Positions 24,101 to 32,389 of a stretch of DNA of 33,366 bases are shown one piece after another. Origin of the DNA: Pseudonocardia sp. (lineage in GTDB: Bacteria > Actinomycetota > Actinomycetes > Mycobacteriales > Pseudonocardiaceae); the NCBI GenBank assembly GCA_019244295.1, contig JAFASX010000159.1:1-33366 (forward strand), read 5' to 3'. The notes below the pieces were generated by a model, which had not been told where the DNA came from, ran no database searches, and saw nothing but the letters and a program-made list of their open reading frames with translations. Position numbers and translations under genes: made by a program. Position 1 is the stretch's first letter; each line of letters begins with the position of its first letter.

Positions 24101-24697
24101 TGGCGGGACCCTCGACAGCGCTAGACGCCGGGCCCGGTCGACCCGCTCCGGGTGACCGAGCAGCCACCAGAGGATGGCGAGCCCGGCCGCCGGTACCACG
24201 ATCGACGTTACGCCGGCCCGCAGTGAGTCGGGGCTGAAAGCCGTGATCAACGGGGCGCTGGGGTCGGTTACGACCGCTATGCGGACCGAGAACAGCCACT
24301 GGAACTCCAGTAGGACGAGCAACAGCGATACCACGGCGATGCTCGGTCCGCTGATGTCGGTATCGCCTCGGACGCTGTGGACGGCTCGCAGACGCGTGAT
24401 CGCGGCGGCGAACAGCCCGCCGATCAGGATGGCGATCAGCACCATCCACACCAGGTTCGTCGCTCCGCTCACCGCGAACCCGATCCAGACGACAGCCAGC
24501 GGCCAACTCGTCACCCCGATCGGGCTGGTCGCCGTGGTCCGGAGCCCGCCGACCTGCTCCGATGCCTCGGCGGCGGGGATCCGCAGTCGCTCCGTCAGCA
24601 GGAGGAACGCGACGACGAGAGCCGACAAGAGCCCGATCAGGACGACGAAGGGCGACAGCTCTAGACCATTGATCACCCGTTCAGGCCCCCCGGTCAC
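21191..24697 (-). CDS. SEDS glycosyltransferase-transpeptidase fusion (RodA/FtsW + PbpA type)
   Basis: 1168 residues. Residues ~12-575 form a polytopic SEDS protein. It keeps the conserved Glu-Thr-Asp450-Phe-Ile-Ile-Ala, holding the catalytic Asp, and the Leu-Ser-Arg-Gly-Gly-Gln-Ser loop equivalent to Ser-Tyr-Gly-Gly-Ser. An extra TM helix (~600-618) leads into a class B penicillin-binding transpeptidase with the active triad Ser882-Thr-Phe-Lys885, Ser942-Cys-Asn944 and Lys1098-Thr-Gly-Thr. The segments around Cys-Asn-Thr-Ala-Phe and Ile-Ala-Asn-Gly-Gly resemble actinobacterial PbpA. One chain should polymerise lipid II and crosslink the product. It starts at GTG 24697; GTG 24676, with a G-rich tract upstream, is an alternative. 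All catalytic residues are intact. Confidence 0.92.
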   Translation of the reverse strand: MTGGPERVINGLELSPFVVLIGLLSALVVAFLLLTERLRIPAAEASEQVGGLRTTATSPIGVTSWPLAVVWIGFAVSGATNLVWMVLIAILIGGLFAAAITRLRAVHSVRGDTDISGPSIAVVSLLLVLLEFQWLFSVRIAVVTDPSAPLITAFSPDSLRAGVTSIVVPAAGLAILWWLLGHPERVDRARRLALSRVPPRVRAYLAPGAVIALFFLPLIPSPGGHFGLTFLGLATYEYGKIAYMWVLAGMVARYAVMGAVGDARARWYQDPRINRPAILFLLVAAGSVVRKDIGPLIPTFIGTLGMSWCALRDEATRRAAALGGTSKARDRAAASQARRVFGRDLVGPGVVIAIFGVATVLLLPYTQIRVEAYQYTWEYNWNASCDPPTPDMAAPPGPSGYTVCLRNLRSAEASERSQVAKSVAAVADGGLWGRGLRDTASGVVPLQETDFIIAAIWSKLGGLVVLTLGMLIVLLALAMNRAVWCLRAASGSALPPPADPPRLFAAGISVMILGQFLFVLLASLNQVPHSGLTAPLLSRGGQSTLALAAGVVLTLAAGYASNSPTRAGGHRSGGASPRQPGQGGFVLTASVIALALVLITLRPYGGYPEHVPPCSEKDPLSDPRKCSTDLIAYKRTRFEVELPDGTRYTRSPLDPWKKAAGNGPEPDQLGGLLTTRGGQGLADAALGTVLGGTRGSSLVDRLSPHSAEAPADGLAKLTIDPSIQIATSDALAADPTAKDDPPLAGGAVVLDARSGQVLAAASAPRPVQPVRPAQPAGKAEEGDPDKSHSPDPAVERFEDGSQYGHLDRDGVAAPVAGQCEIQTHIRDNDPACYRWHLIKSPLADEKAQRDEDSRYVDDLTDKKHLPRADDNRAIRKTYGPGSTFKVVIAAAYLSTPGTTPDDQIAAPEEVDFANNTIRNFNKGACPGSTDGSITLRQALAVSCNTAFVKLAQKIGWDRVRDMAVNLGFHVIGRPDVRVPAPLTASEFAGIPLVPEQAFGAAIGNDALGGGDVQSTPLQDAAMMATIANGGLAVQPSLVSEVRHPGSADTTPVIGDRKRAFTQVEADALKDALKDVTSAEHSGTASKLSVPGGRQLWAKTGTQEVVPEKAPTPPGAFVREIAWITGFFDTRSGPVSFAVALETKDEVAGGVRAREVARKVIAKIMEVRG

Positions 24698-24864
24698 TCA
24701 ACTGAGGTCACGCTGAGAGGCATCTTACTGATTCGTGGGAAGTTTTTCACCTGTTTGGGTGGTTAACGGTGGGCAGAAAGAGATGCCTGCGCCACTGACT
24801 CCACGCGCTGGTAAGCGTCGGGTGGTCGCTTGCTGATCAACCCGATCGACTCCGATGTGGGGCG
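24698..24864 (-). promoter_or_regulatory. Gap before the SEDS-PBP gene with a possible promoter
   Basis: This 167-nt gap is the largest inside the run. On the minus strand it contains TAAGAT (near 24723-24728), a reasonable -10 hexamer, and two copies of GGCATCT. The -35 is not clear. An internal promoter here would separate the SLATT-like pair from the main operon. Confidence 0.3.
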
Positions 24865-25155
24865 TCAATGGGGTGATTTGCCGCCGTTGTCGCTTGAGCT
24901 GGCCTCGATGACAAGCTGGCCCCACTGGCTGGCTTCCTTGCGCAGGATCTCCTCGACCCGGTCGACGTTCGCGGTCTGGTCGGCGTGTGGATCGGTGGTC
25001 GACCAGTCGAGTTCCGCTTCGTCCAAGTTGCGCGCAATGATCGCCTGACGATGCGCGGCTCGGTATTCGTCGCTTCGGGCGGAGTAGAAGTTCTTCTGGT
25101 CGACGATCCGCAGATCGTGATAGAACGCGTGGAATTCGACCTGGCGATCTGTCAT
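24865..25155 (-). CDS. Small partner of the SLATT-like protein, family unknown
   Basis: 96 residues, charged and helical, without TM segments. It is rich in Asp, Glu, Arg and Ala, with Tyr-His-Asp-Leu-Arg-Ile-Val-Asp-Gln-Lys-Asn-Phe-Tyr near the N-terminus and Val-Glu-Glu-Ile-Leu-Arg-Lys-Glu-Ala later. It starts inside the last codons of the SLATT-like gene (4-nt overlap), so the pair is translationally coupled. It may be a soluble regulator or immunity-type partner of the 2-TM protein, but only the gene order supports this. Confidence 0.65.
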   Translation of the reverse strand: MTDRQVEFHAFYHDLRIVDQKNFYSARSDEYRAAHRQAIIARNLDEAELDWSTTDPHADQTANVDRVEEILRKEASQWGQLVIEASSSDNGGKSPH

Positions 25156-25532
25156 GCTGGCTCCCTGCCCGCCTCAATGGCGATGACCGCCCGCTTAAGC
25201 ACAACCACCCGGTCATCCCCAGCGAATTTCCTGGTCCGGGAGAGGAAACGGAAATGTAGGGCGCGCAGCCGTTCCGCTTTAACCCGCTCAGTCAGGTATT
25301 CGCTCAGTGCGTCCAACTCGCCGACGGTGCGGCTGCTCGCGGCGAGCAGAATACTCAATGCCGTCAGCGCCACTCCGGGCCACCGCTGGTCGGGGTGGGC
25401 CGCTTGTAGCCCGCCGAGCCCGGTCACGATCGCCGATCCGACAACGATCATGATTTGATGGCGTCGGTAGCGATGTTGGTGACGCAGCGCGTTCAGATCA
25501 GGGGGAACCCGGCGGAACAAGGCAAGTTTCAT
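25152..25532 (-). CDS. SLATT/DUF4231-like two-TM protein, candidate pore-forming effector
   Basis: 126 residues. A basic N-terminus (Arg-His-Gln-His-Arg-Tyr-Arg-Arg-His-Gln) leads into a helical hairpin: TM1 Ile-Met-Ile-Val-Val-Gly-Ser-Ala-Ile-Val-Thr-Gly-Leu-Gly, and TM2 Ala-Leu-Thr-Ala-Leu-Ser-Ile-Leu-Leu-Ala-Ala-Ser-Ser. A cytoplasmic helix with Glu-Leu-Asp-Ala-Leu-Ser-Glu-Tyr-Leu and Arg-Leu-Arg-Ala-Leu-His-Phe-Arg-Phe follows. This layout matches SLATT/DUF4231 domains, which are predicted pore-forming effectors in nucleotide-activated defence systems. The match is by pattern and needs a profile search. It is the first gene of the run. No Shine-Dalgarno is visible before the ATG. Confidence 0.6.
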   Translation of the reverse strand: MKLALFRRVPPDLNALRHQHRYRRHQIMIVVGSAIVTGLGGLQAAHPDQRWPGVALTALSILLAASSRTVGELDALSEYLTERVKAERLRALHFRFLSRTRKFAGDDRVVVLKRAVIAIEAGREPA

Positions 25533-25644
25533 GGAGGAGCTCGTTCTCGTCTCAATCTAGCGCGGTGAACGGGGATCGTACTCATCCGCGTCGTTAAACA
25601 CCGCCTTGAGGACCGGAGCGATCGCGAATCGCACGACCGCCCGG
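25533..25644. promoter_or_regulatory. Putative promoter region of the 12-gene run
   Basis: On the minus strand TAGATT (25556-25561) lies ~24 nt before the SLATT-like ATG and is a fair -10 hexamer. No convincing -35 is seen. The region also separates the run from the gamma-glutamyltransferase gene, whose transcription comes from the same direction, so read-through is possible. Confidence 0.3.
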
Positions 25645-27423
25645 TCACCGCCCGACCGCGTAGCCCTGCCCGCCACGAGCGTTAGCGGCCCCATGCAGGA
25701 AGCCGTCGCGGCCCCGGCTCACGGCGGACAACCGGCCCAGCGACCACGGGCCGCTCACCGTGACGCGGTGTCCGCGACGGCGCAGGTCGGCCAGGGTCCG
25801 CTCGGGAAATCGGGATTCGACGACCACTTCGCGCGAACGAAATGCCCGAGGCCAGAACGACGAACGCAGGTGGGTGGTGTGGAACGCCGGTGCGTCGATG
25901 GCTTCCTGCAGTCCCATCTCGTGGTGGACGTGCCGGAGGAACATCAGTAGCGACCACTGATCCTGCTGGTCACCACCGGGCGTGCCAAACGCGACATACG
26001 GTTTGCCGTCGTAGTGCGCAAGGCTGGGGCTCAGCGTGGTGCGCGGCCGGGTACCAGGGCGCAGCGAGGCGGGCAGGCCGTCTTGCAACCAGAACATCTG
26101 CGCCCGGGTGCCCATCCCGAAGCCCAGTTCCGGGATGACCGGCGAGCTTTGTAGCCACCCACCGCTGGGAGTGGCGGAGATCATGTTTCCGGCCGCGTCC
26201 ACCACGTCGAGGTGGCAGGTGTCGCCTGTGGCGCGTCCGGAAGCGACCACGCTCGGTTCGCTAACGCCACCACTGGCATCGCTGCGCGGATCGATGACAA
26301 TCGCATCGGGCAGCACCGGCACCCGACCGCTAACCGTGCCCGGCCGCAAGCCGGGATCCGCGTTAGCGCCGACGAGTTGATGACGAGCATCCGCGTAGCT
26401 GTCGGAGAGCAACTCGCCGAGCGGCACGTCCGTGGCATCGGGGTCGCCGTAGTAGGCGTCGCGGTCGGCGAAGCACAGCTTGGCGACCTCGGCCACGATG
26501 TGCACGAACTCGGGATCGTCGGCCTCGACGTGATCGAGATCGAACCCGGCCAGCAGCTTCAGCTGCTGGCAGAACACCGGGCCCTGGCCCCACGGGCCGG
26601 TCTTGTACACCCGGTAGCGGCCGTAGTCCACCGACACCGGCCGCTCCATCGGGGTGCTCCATACGGCGAGATCGTCGGCGGCCAGCAACCCAGCATGCGG
26701 CTCGCCGCTGACGTCGAGCACGGGTTTACGCAAGAAGTCCACGATTGCGTCGGCGACGAACCCTCGGTAGAACGCGTCACGCGCGGCCCCGATCTGCTCT
26801 TCCCGGCTACCGCCCGCCCGTTCGGCTTCGGTGAGGATGCGCTGGTAGGTCGCGGCCAGCGCGGGGTTGGTCAACCGGCTACCGGCGGCGGGCACCTTGC
26901 CGCCCGGCAGGTAGACGGCGGCCGAGGTCGGCCAGTGCTCGGTGAACAGGGTGGACACCGTGTCGATGGTGGCGGCGATGGATTCCAGGGCGGGGTAGCC
27001 GCGCTGCGCGTAGCCGATGGCCGGGGCGAGCACCTGACGCAGCGTCGCCGTGCCGAACGCGCCGAGCAGGGTCAACCAGGCGTCGAACGCCGCCGGCACG
27101 CACGCCGCGAGATGACCGGTACCCGGAACGAGGTCCAAGCCCAGTTCGCGCAGCCGCGCCGAGCTGGCTGCCCGCGGCGCGGGCCCCTGCCCGGCGAGCA
27201 CGACCGGTTCGTCGGCGGTGGCGCGCTGGATGAGTATGGGTACCTCGCCACCGGGGCCGTTGAGATGGGGTTCCACCACCTGCAGCACGAACCCGGCCGC
27301 CACCGCCGCGTCGAATGCGTTCCCACCGGCTTCCAGCAGCGACATGCCAGCCTGCGAGGCCAGCCAGTGGGTCGAAGCGACCATGCCGAAGTCACCGGTC
27401 AGCTCCGGCCGAGTGGGCAACAC
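25645..27423 (-). CDS. Gamma-glutamyltransferase family protein
   Basis: 592 residues from GTG 27423, with AGAGG upstream as ribosome binding site. The N-terminal large-subunit region has Gly-Gly-Asn-Ala-Phe-Asp-Ala-Ala-Val-Ala and Gly-Pro-Gly-Gly-Glu. The autocleavage nucleophile is Thr402 in Gly-Asp-Thr-Cys-His-Leu-Asp-Val-Val-Asp, which fits the family Thr-x-His pattern. The small subunit carries Thr-Thr-Leu-Ser-Pro-Ser-Leu and Gly-Thr-Pro-Gly-Gly-Asp (oxyanion region). There is no signal peptide, so this is a cytoplasmic member that may act on gamma-glutamyl compounds other than glutathione or as an acylase-like Ntn hydrolase. It follows leuA by 53 nt in the same direction. Confidence 0.88.
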   Translation of the reverse strand: MLPTRPELTGDFGMVASTHWLASQAGMSLLEAGGNAFDAAVAAGFVLQVVEPHLNGPGGEVPILIQRATADEPVVLAGQGPAPRAASSARLRELGLDLVPGTGHLAACVPAAFDAWLTLLGAFGTATLRQVLAPAIGYAQRGYPALESIAATIDTVSTLFTEHWPTSAAVYLPGGKVPAAGSRLTNPALAATYQRILTEAERAGGSREEQIGAARDAFYRGFVADAIVDFLRKPVLDVSGEPHAGLLAADDLAVWSTPMERPVSVDYGRYRVYKTGPWGQGPVFCQQLKLLAGFDLDHVEADDPEFVHIVAEVAKLCFADRDAYYGDPDATDVPLGELLSDSYADARHQLVGANADPGLRPGTVSGRVPVLPDAIVIDPRSDASGGVSEPSVVASGRATGDTCHLDVVDAAGNMISATPSGGWLQSSPVIPELGFGMGTRAQMFWLQDGLPASLRPGTRPRTTLSPSLAHYDGKPYVAFGTPGGDQQDQWSLLMFLRHVHHEMGLQEAIDAPAFHTTHLRSSFWPRAFRSREVVVESRFPERTLADLRRRGHRVTVSGPWSLGRLSAVSRGRDGFLHGAANARGGQGYAVGR

Positions 27424-27476
27424 CTCGACACCTCTTTCCGGGAGTGGGCTGGCTTAAGGCACGGCTTACGCAACGG

Positions 27477-29402
<1,926 letters not shown>

Positions 29403-29699
29403 GCGGTCGTCGTTGGGCCTCGCGCAAGGTGGTTCCGCGATATGGGAACGACAACGCTACGTCACAGCGCGGCGCTGGGCGAACCCCGGGCGGAGGTGCT
29501 CGTCGTCCAGCACCCCCGGGGGCCATATCGGGTATGACGAGTTGGTCCCATGGTGGTTAGCAACCGTGACCGGACTGTGTTGGGGTGCTGGCTTTCGGCT
29601 CGATCACCGGCCGTGCCACGATGGGCATGTCGGCCTTGGGGATCGGCGGGCGCTGCCCTGCGGTGCGCGCCCGGAAAAGGTGCGAATCATGGAGGTGTC
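29403..29699. other. Divergent intergenic region between leuA and the small membrane protein
   Basis: Frames open through here, but none has a credible start, family motif or consistent codon bias. A CCCCCGGGGG palindrome lies at ~29512-29522. GGAGGT at 29691-29696 is the ribosome binding site of the next gene. Otherwise I see nothing definite. Confidence 0.4.
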
Positions 29700-29987
29700 G
29701 TGGCGCGCAGAGGTACCGGACTGATCATCTCACTGCTCCGGTTTATTGGTTTAATCATCGTAGCGATCCTCGTCGTGCACATCCTGCTTACCGTGTTTAA
29801 GGCAAACCCAGCGAACAGGTTCGCTTTGTTCATGCATCGTGGCGCGGACTTTTTCTCGCTCGGATTGACTAACCTGTTCACGCCAACCGACCCCAGGGTG
29901 GCGGTGGCGGTGAACTACGGCATCGCGGCGTTGATTTGGCTGCTCATCACGAGTGTCGTGGTCGGCATTATTCGGCGTATCGGGTAA
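29700..29987 (+). CDS. Small two-TM membrane protein, actinobacterial hypothetical
   Basis: 95 residues from GTG 29700, with GGAGGT 3 nt upstream; this start removes a non-conserved extension. TM1 covers ~8-32 (Ile-Ile-Ser-Leu-Leu-Arg-Phe-Ile-Gly-Leu-Ile-Ile-Val-Ala). A loop has Lys-Ala-Asn-Pro-Ala-Asn-Arg-Phe and Phe-Thr-Pro-Thr-Asp-Pro-Arg, then TM2 covers ~70-89, and the protein ends Arg-Arg-Ile-Gly. The loop looks conserved in type, as in short membrane proteins common near leuA and other housekeeping genes in actinobacteria. No function can be assigned. Confidence 0.8.
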   Translation: MARRGTGLIISLLRFIGLIIVAILVVHILLTVFKANPANRFALFMHRGADFFSLGLTNLFTPTDPRVAVAVNYGIAALIWLLITSVVVGIIRRIG

Positions 29988-30034
29988 GTCGGGCGGCAAA
30001 GGCGTAGTACGCTGGCCGCACCGAGCGAGCGGAG

Positions 30035-30061
30035 CTCTCGGGTGTTCTATGCGCCTGAGAG
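30035..30061 (+). terminator. Strong hairpin after the small membrane protein gene
   Basis: CTCTCGGGTG (30035-30044) pairs with CGCCTGAGAG (30052-30061) over 10 bp, two of them G-U, around a 7-nt loop. No U tract follows. It could terminate the upstream gene or be the first stem of an RNA leader for the short frame at 30106. Confidence 0.5.
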
Positions 30062-30105
30062 TGCCGTTCGCTCTATTAGTGTTTCAACGGCGGGCGAAAG
30101 GAGGA

Positions 30106-30165
30106 ATGGCGCATCAGATTTTGATGGCGGTGGCGGCAGCAGCCGACCGCACCCCTGGCGACTAA
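30106..30165 (+). CDS. Possible 19-residue small protein
   Basis: ATG 30106 follows the strong sequence AAAGGAGGA with only one nt between GGAGG and ATG, which is tighter than usual. The product is Ala-rich (Met-Ala-His-Gln-Ile-Leu-Met-Ala-Val-Ala-Ala-Ala-Ala-Asp-Arg) and ends at TAA. Its stop overlaps the stop of the converging decarboxylase gene. Ala-rich chance frames are common at this GC content, so support is weak. Confidence 0.25.
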   Translation: MAHQILMAVAAAADRTPGD

Positions 30166-31877
30166 GGGGCACGCAGCGGGATCTGTGCACCCGGCTCGTG
30201 CTGCGGTCCACGCGGACCGAAGTCTTGGTCGGCGAGTCCGTGGCCGTTGCGGACCAACGACTCCTGCGCGTCGTGTTTCTCCATGAGCGTCTCGACGAGT
30301 AGGAACTCACGGTGCGGAGCCTCGAGCACCGCACGCAACTCGTCGTTGGTGTGCACCAGGACGGTCTCTGCCGCGGTGTTGGGTGCGAACACGCGGGGCA
30401 GCTCGGTGTATTGCCAGTTCGCGACGTCGTTGTAGGAGTCGTCCATGCCGAGGATTGCTCGTTCGATCGTATAGCCGTGGTTGTTGATCAGGAAGATCAG
30501 CGGCTTGTAGTCGTGGCGGAGCATCGTCGAGATCTCCTGGGCGGTGAGCTGGAACGAGCCATCGCCGGTGAACAGGATGTGGCGTCGGTCCGGCGCCGCG
30601 GCAAGTGTTCCGAGGAGCGCGCCGGTCGTGTATCCGATCGAGCCCCACACGTGAGCCGCGCAGATGTAGGTGCAGCCCTCAGGCAGCCGCAGCGCGGCAG
30701 CCCCGGCCAGCGACGTGCCGTCCTCGACGATGATCACGTCGCCGGGCTCCAGCAGGTCCTGCATCGCATGCCAGTAGGTCTCCTGGGTGACTGGCTCTGA
30801 GCCGATGACCTCTATGGTCGGGTGAGGGATCGACAGCGGTGCGTGGTCGCGCTGGGGTACCGCGGGTTCCGCTAGCAGCAGTGGAAGCAATTCCACCAGG
30901 TTGACGCCCTGGTAGTTGTCGTCGCCGATATCGACCCACTCCCCGTTGAGGTGGATCGCCGATGCAGGCAGCTTGTCGGAGAAGAAGCTCGTCGTTGTTT
31001 CGATCCGGCGGTAGCCCAGCGTCAACAGACAGTCGCTTCCCTCGATCGCCTCACGTGTTCCCGGCAGGCTGGGGGCGCCGGCATAAAGACCGACGTGCAG
31101 CGGCGAGGTCTCCGGGAACGCGCCCTTGGCCGGGCCGGTCGTGGCGACCCGCATCTGCCAGTGCTCGGCCAGCTTGCCGATCTCCTCCAGAGTGCCGTAG
31201 CGCTCGGCATCCATGTCGACCAGCATCGCCGGTGCCTTGGCGGCTCTGAGCCGCTCGAGGATTGCCGTTGAGCACGAGGCGAGCCGCTCTGGCTCGCTCG
31301 GCGCGTACGTCAGACGCAACGGCTCCTCCGGCACCTCGATATCGAGGTAGCAGATGTCCGACGGGAGCTCGATGTACACGGGCCGCTTCTCACGCCAGGC
31401 CGTCAGAATCAGGCGGTCGATCTCGGTCGCGGCGTTTGCATGAGTCAGCTGCGTCTGGGCGACCGTGATCTCCGAGTAGGCGCGAAAGAAGTGGTTTTGC
31501 CCTTCATCACACAGGGTGTGATGAAGCTTGGCCCCGCGCTTGACGAACTTCAGTGGCAGTGAGCCGCAGATGCAAATCACCGGCACGTGTTCGCTGTAGG
31601 CGCCGGCGATCCCGTTGAAAGCACTAAGGGCGCCGACGCCGTTGGTGACAACCAGCGCGCTCAGCCCGTTGAGCCGGGCGTAGCCATCGGCAGCGTATGA
31701 GCCGTCGAGCTCGTTGCAGGTCCCGATCCAGCGTGGCGTCCCGCGCTGCTCGATCAGGCGCATGAGCACCAAGTTGTAGTCGCCGGGGACGCCGAAGAGG
31801 TGACCGATGCCGACCTCCTCGAGACGGCGAAGCAGAAAGTCGCCGATCTTCATCCGCCGGATTGGGCTGGTGGACAT
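30162..31877 (-). CDS. ThDP-dependent 2-oxo acid decarboxylase (pyruvate/indolepyruvate type)
   Basis: 571 residues from ATG 31875-31877, with GGAGGAA upstream; the open frame before it is unsupported. The N-terminal Pyr domain has Gly-Val-Pro-Gly-Asp-Tyr-Asn-Leu and the cofactor-activating Glu in Cys-Asn-Glu-Leu-Asp-Gly-Ser-Tyr-Ala-Ala-Asp-Gly-Tyr-Ala-Arg. His-His in Lys-Leu-His-His-Thr matches the catalytic pair of pyruvate and indolepyruvate decarboxylases. The PP domain carries Gly-Asp-Gly-Ser-Phe ending in Ile-Asn-Asn, the ThDP/Mg motif. It converts a 2-oxo acid to an aldehyde. Substrate choice among pyruvate, phenylpyruvate and indolepyruvate cannot be read from sequence. It is monocistronic, convergent with the 30 kb small frame. 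Confidence 0.9.
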   Translation of the reverse strand: MSTSPIRRMKIGDFLLRRLEEVGIGHLFGVPGDYNLVLMRLIEQRGTPRWIGTCNELDGSYAADGYARLNGLSALVVTNGVGALSAFNGIAGAYSEHVPVICICGSLPLKFVKRGAKLHHTLCDEGQNHFFRAYSEITVAQTQLTHANAATEIDRLILTAWREKRPVYIELPSDICYLDIEVPEEPLRLTYAPSEPERLASCSTAILERLRAAKAPAMLVDMDAERYGTLEEIGKLAEHWQMRVATTGPAKGAFPETSPLHVGLYAGAPSLPGTREAIEGSDCLLTLGYRRIETTTSFFSDKLPASAIHLNGEWVDIGDDNYQGVNLVELLPLLLAEPAVPQRDHAPLSIPHPTIEVIGSEPVTQETYWHAMQDLLEPGDVIIVEDGTSLAGAAALRLPEGCTYICAAHVWGSIGYTTGALLGTLAAAPDRRHILFTGDGSFQLTAQEISTMLRHDYKPLIFLINNHGYTIERAILGMDDSYNDVANWQYTELPRVFAPNTAAETVLVHTNDELRAVLEAPHREFLLVETLMEKHDAQESLVRNGHGLADQDFGPRGPQHEPGAQIPLRAP

Positions 31878-32389
31878 CGCGCGTGTTCCTCCGAATTGTT
31901 GGTGTCGTGACGGGTTATCTAATGAAGCGAACCAAAGCCCGCGCGGAGCACTTCTGTAAAGAGCTCCGCGACCTCGAAGCTTATGCGAACCCTTAAAAAG
32001 CATGATCAAGAGGTGACGTTCCCGCAGGTCGGAGACCTGCTCGCAGGGCTCGTCCGCGAGTTTTGCGTAAACCTCCTCATGTCGCAACCCTAAAATGTTT
32101 CGCTCTCCGGGTTTGGGTCAGTGCCCCGGCAAAGTCACGGTCGGAGGTGGCTGGAGACCGGTGTGATCACAGTTTGGGCGTGTGATGGCGTGTCGCCAGC
32201 GGGGATGCAACGAAGCTCCGCTAGGACGGGTGATCCACCAAGATCCTCCGAGTTCTGGGAGCTTCGTTGCGCGCGCAGTCTGTCATGGCCAGCTCGTCCC
32301 TGTCTGCCGATGAGACCGGGCAGTGGCCATCGGCCGGCTGTCCCAGCGGGACCGAACGCAGGTTCGGGAACGCGGGGTAAGGCGTCAAG
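31878..32389. other. Intergenic region with two inverted repeats and no gene
   Basis: The decarboxylase ribosome binding site lies at ~31886-31892. A perfect 7-bp palindrome, GCAGGTC-GGA-GACCTGC (32024-32040), could be a regulator site. GCAACGAAGCTCC (32207-32219) and GGAGCTTCGTTGC (32258-32270) form a perfect 13-bp inverted repeat with a 38-nt loop. Frames through here show no family motif. Confidence 0.5.
32207..32270. repeat. 13-bp perfect inverted repeat before the truncated decarboxylase
   Basis: The two arms are exact complements separated by GCTAGGACGGGTGATCCACC and a further 18 nt. It may be a terminator, an operator, or the scar of a mobile element that also removed the front of the gene starting near 32.4 kb. 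The loop resembles sequence repeated in actinobacterial genomes, but I cannot verify that. Confidence 0.5.

Noticed and set aside
22961..24124. A 387-residue plus-strand frame opposite the SEDS-PBP gene.
   Set aside because: It is Arg/Gly/His/Gln-rich, has no motif and mirrors the codon bias of the real gene on the other strand.
30001..30110. A riboswitch (glycine or TPP type) suggested by GCCTGAGAG and GCGAAAGGAGG.
   Set aside because: The conserved cores of either class are absent. Only one hairpin and a ribosome binding site can be supported.
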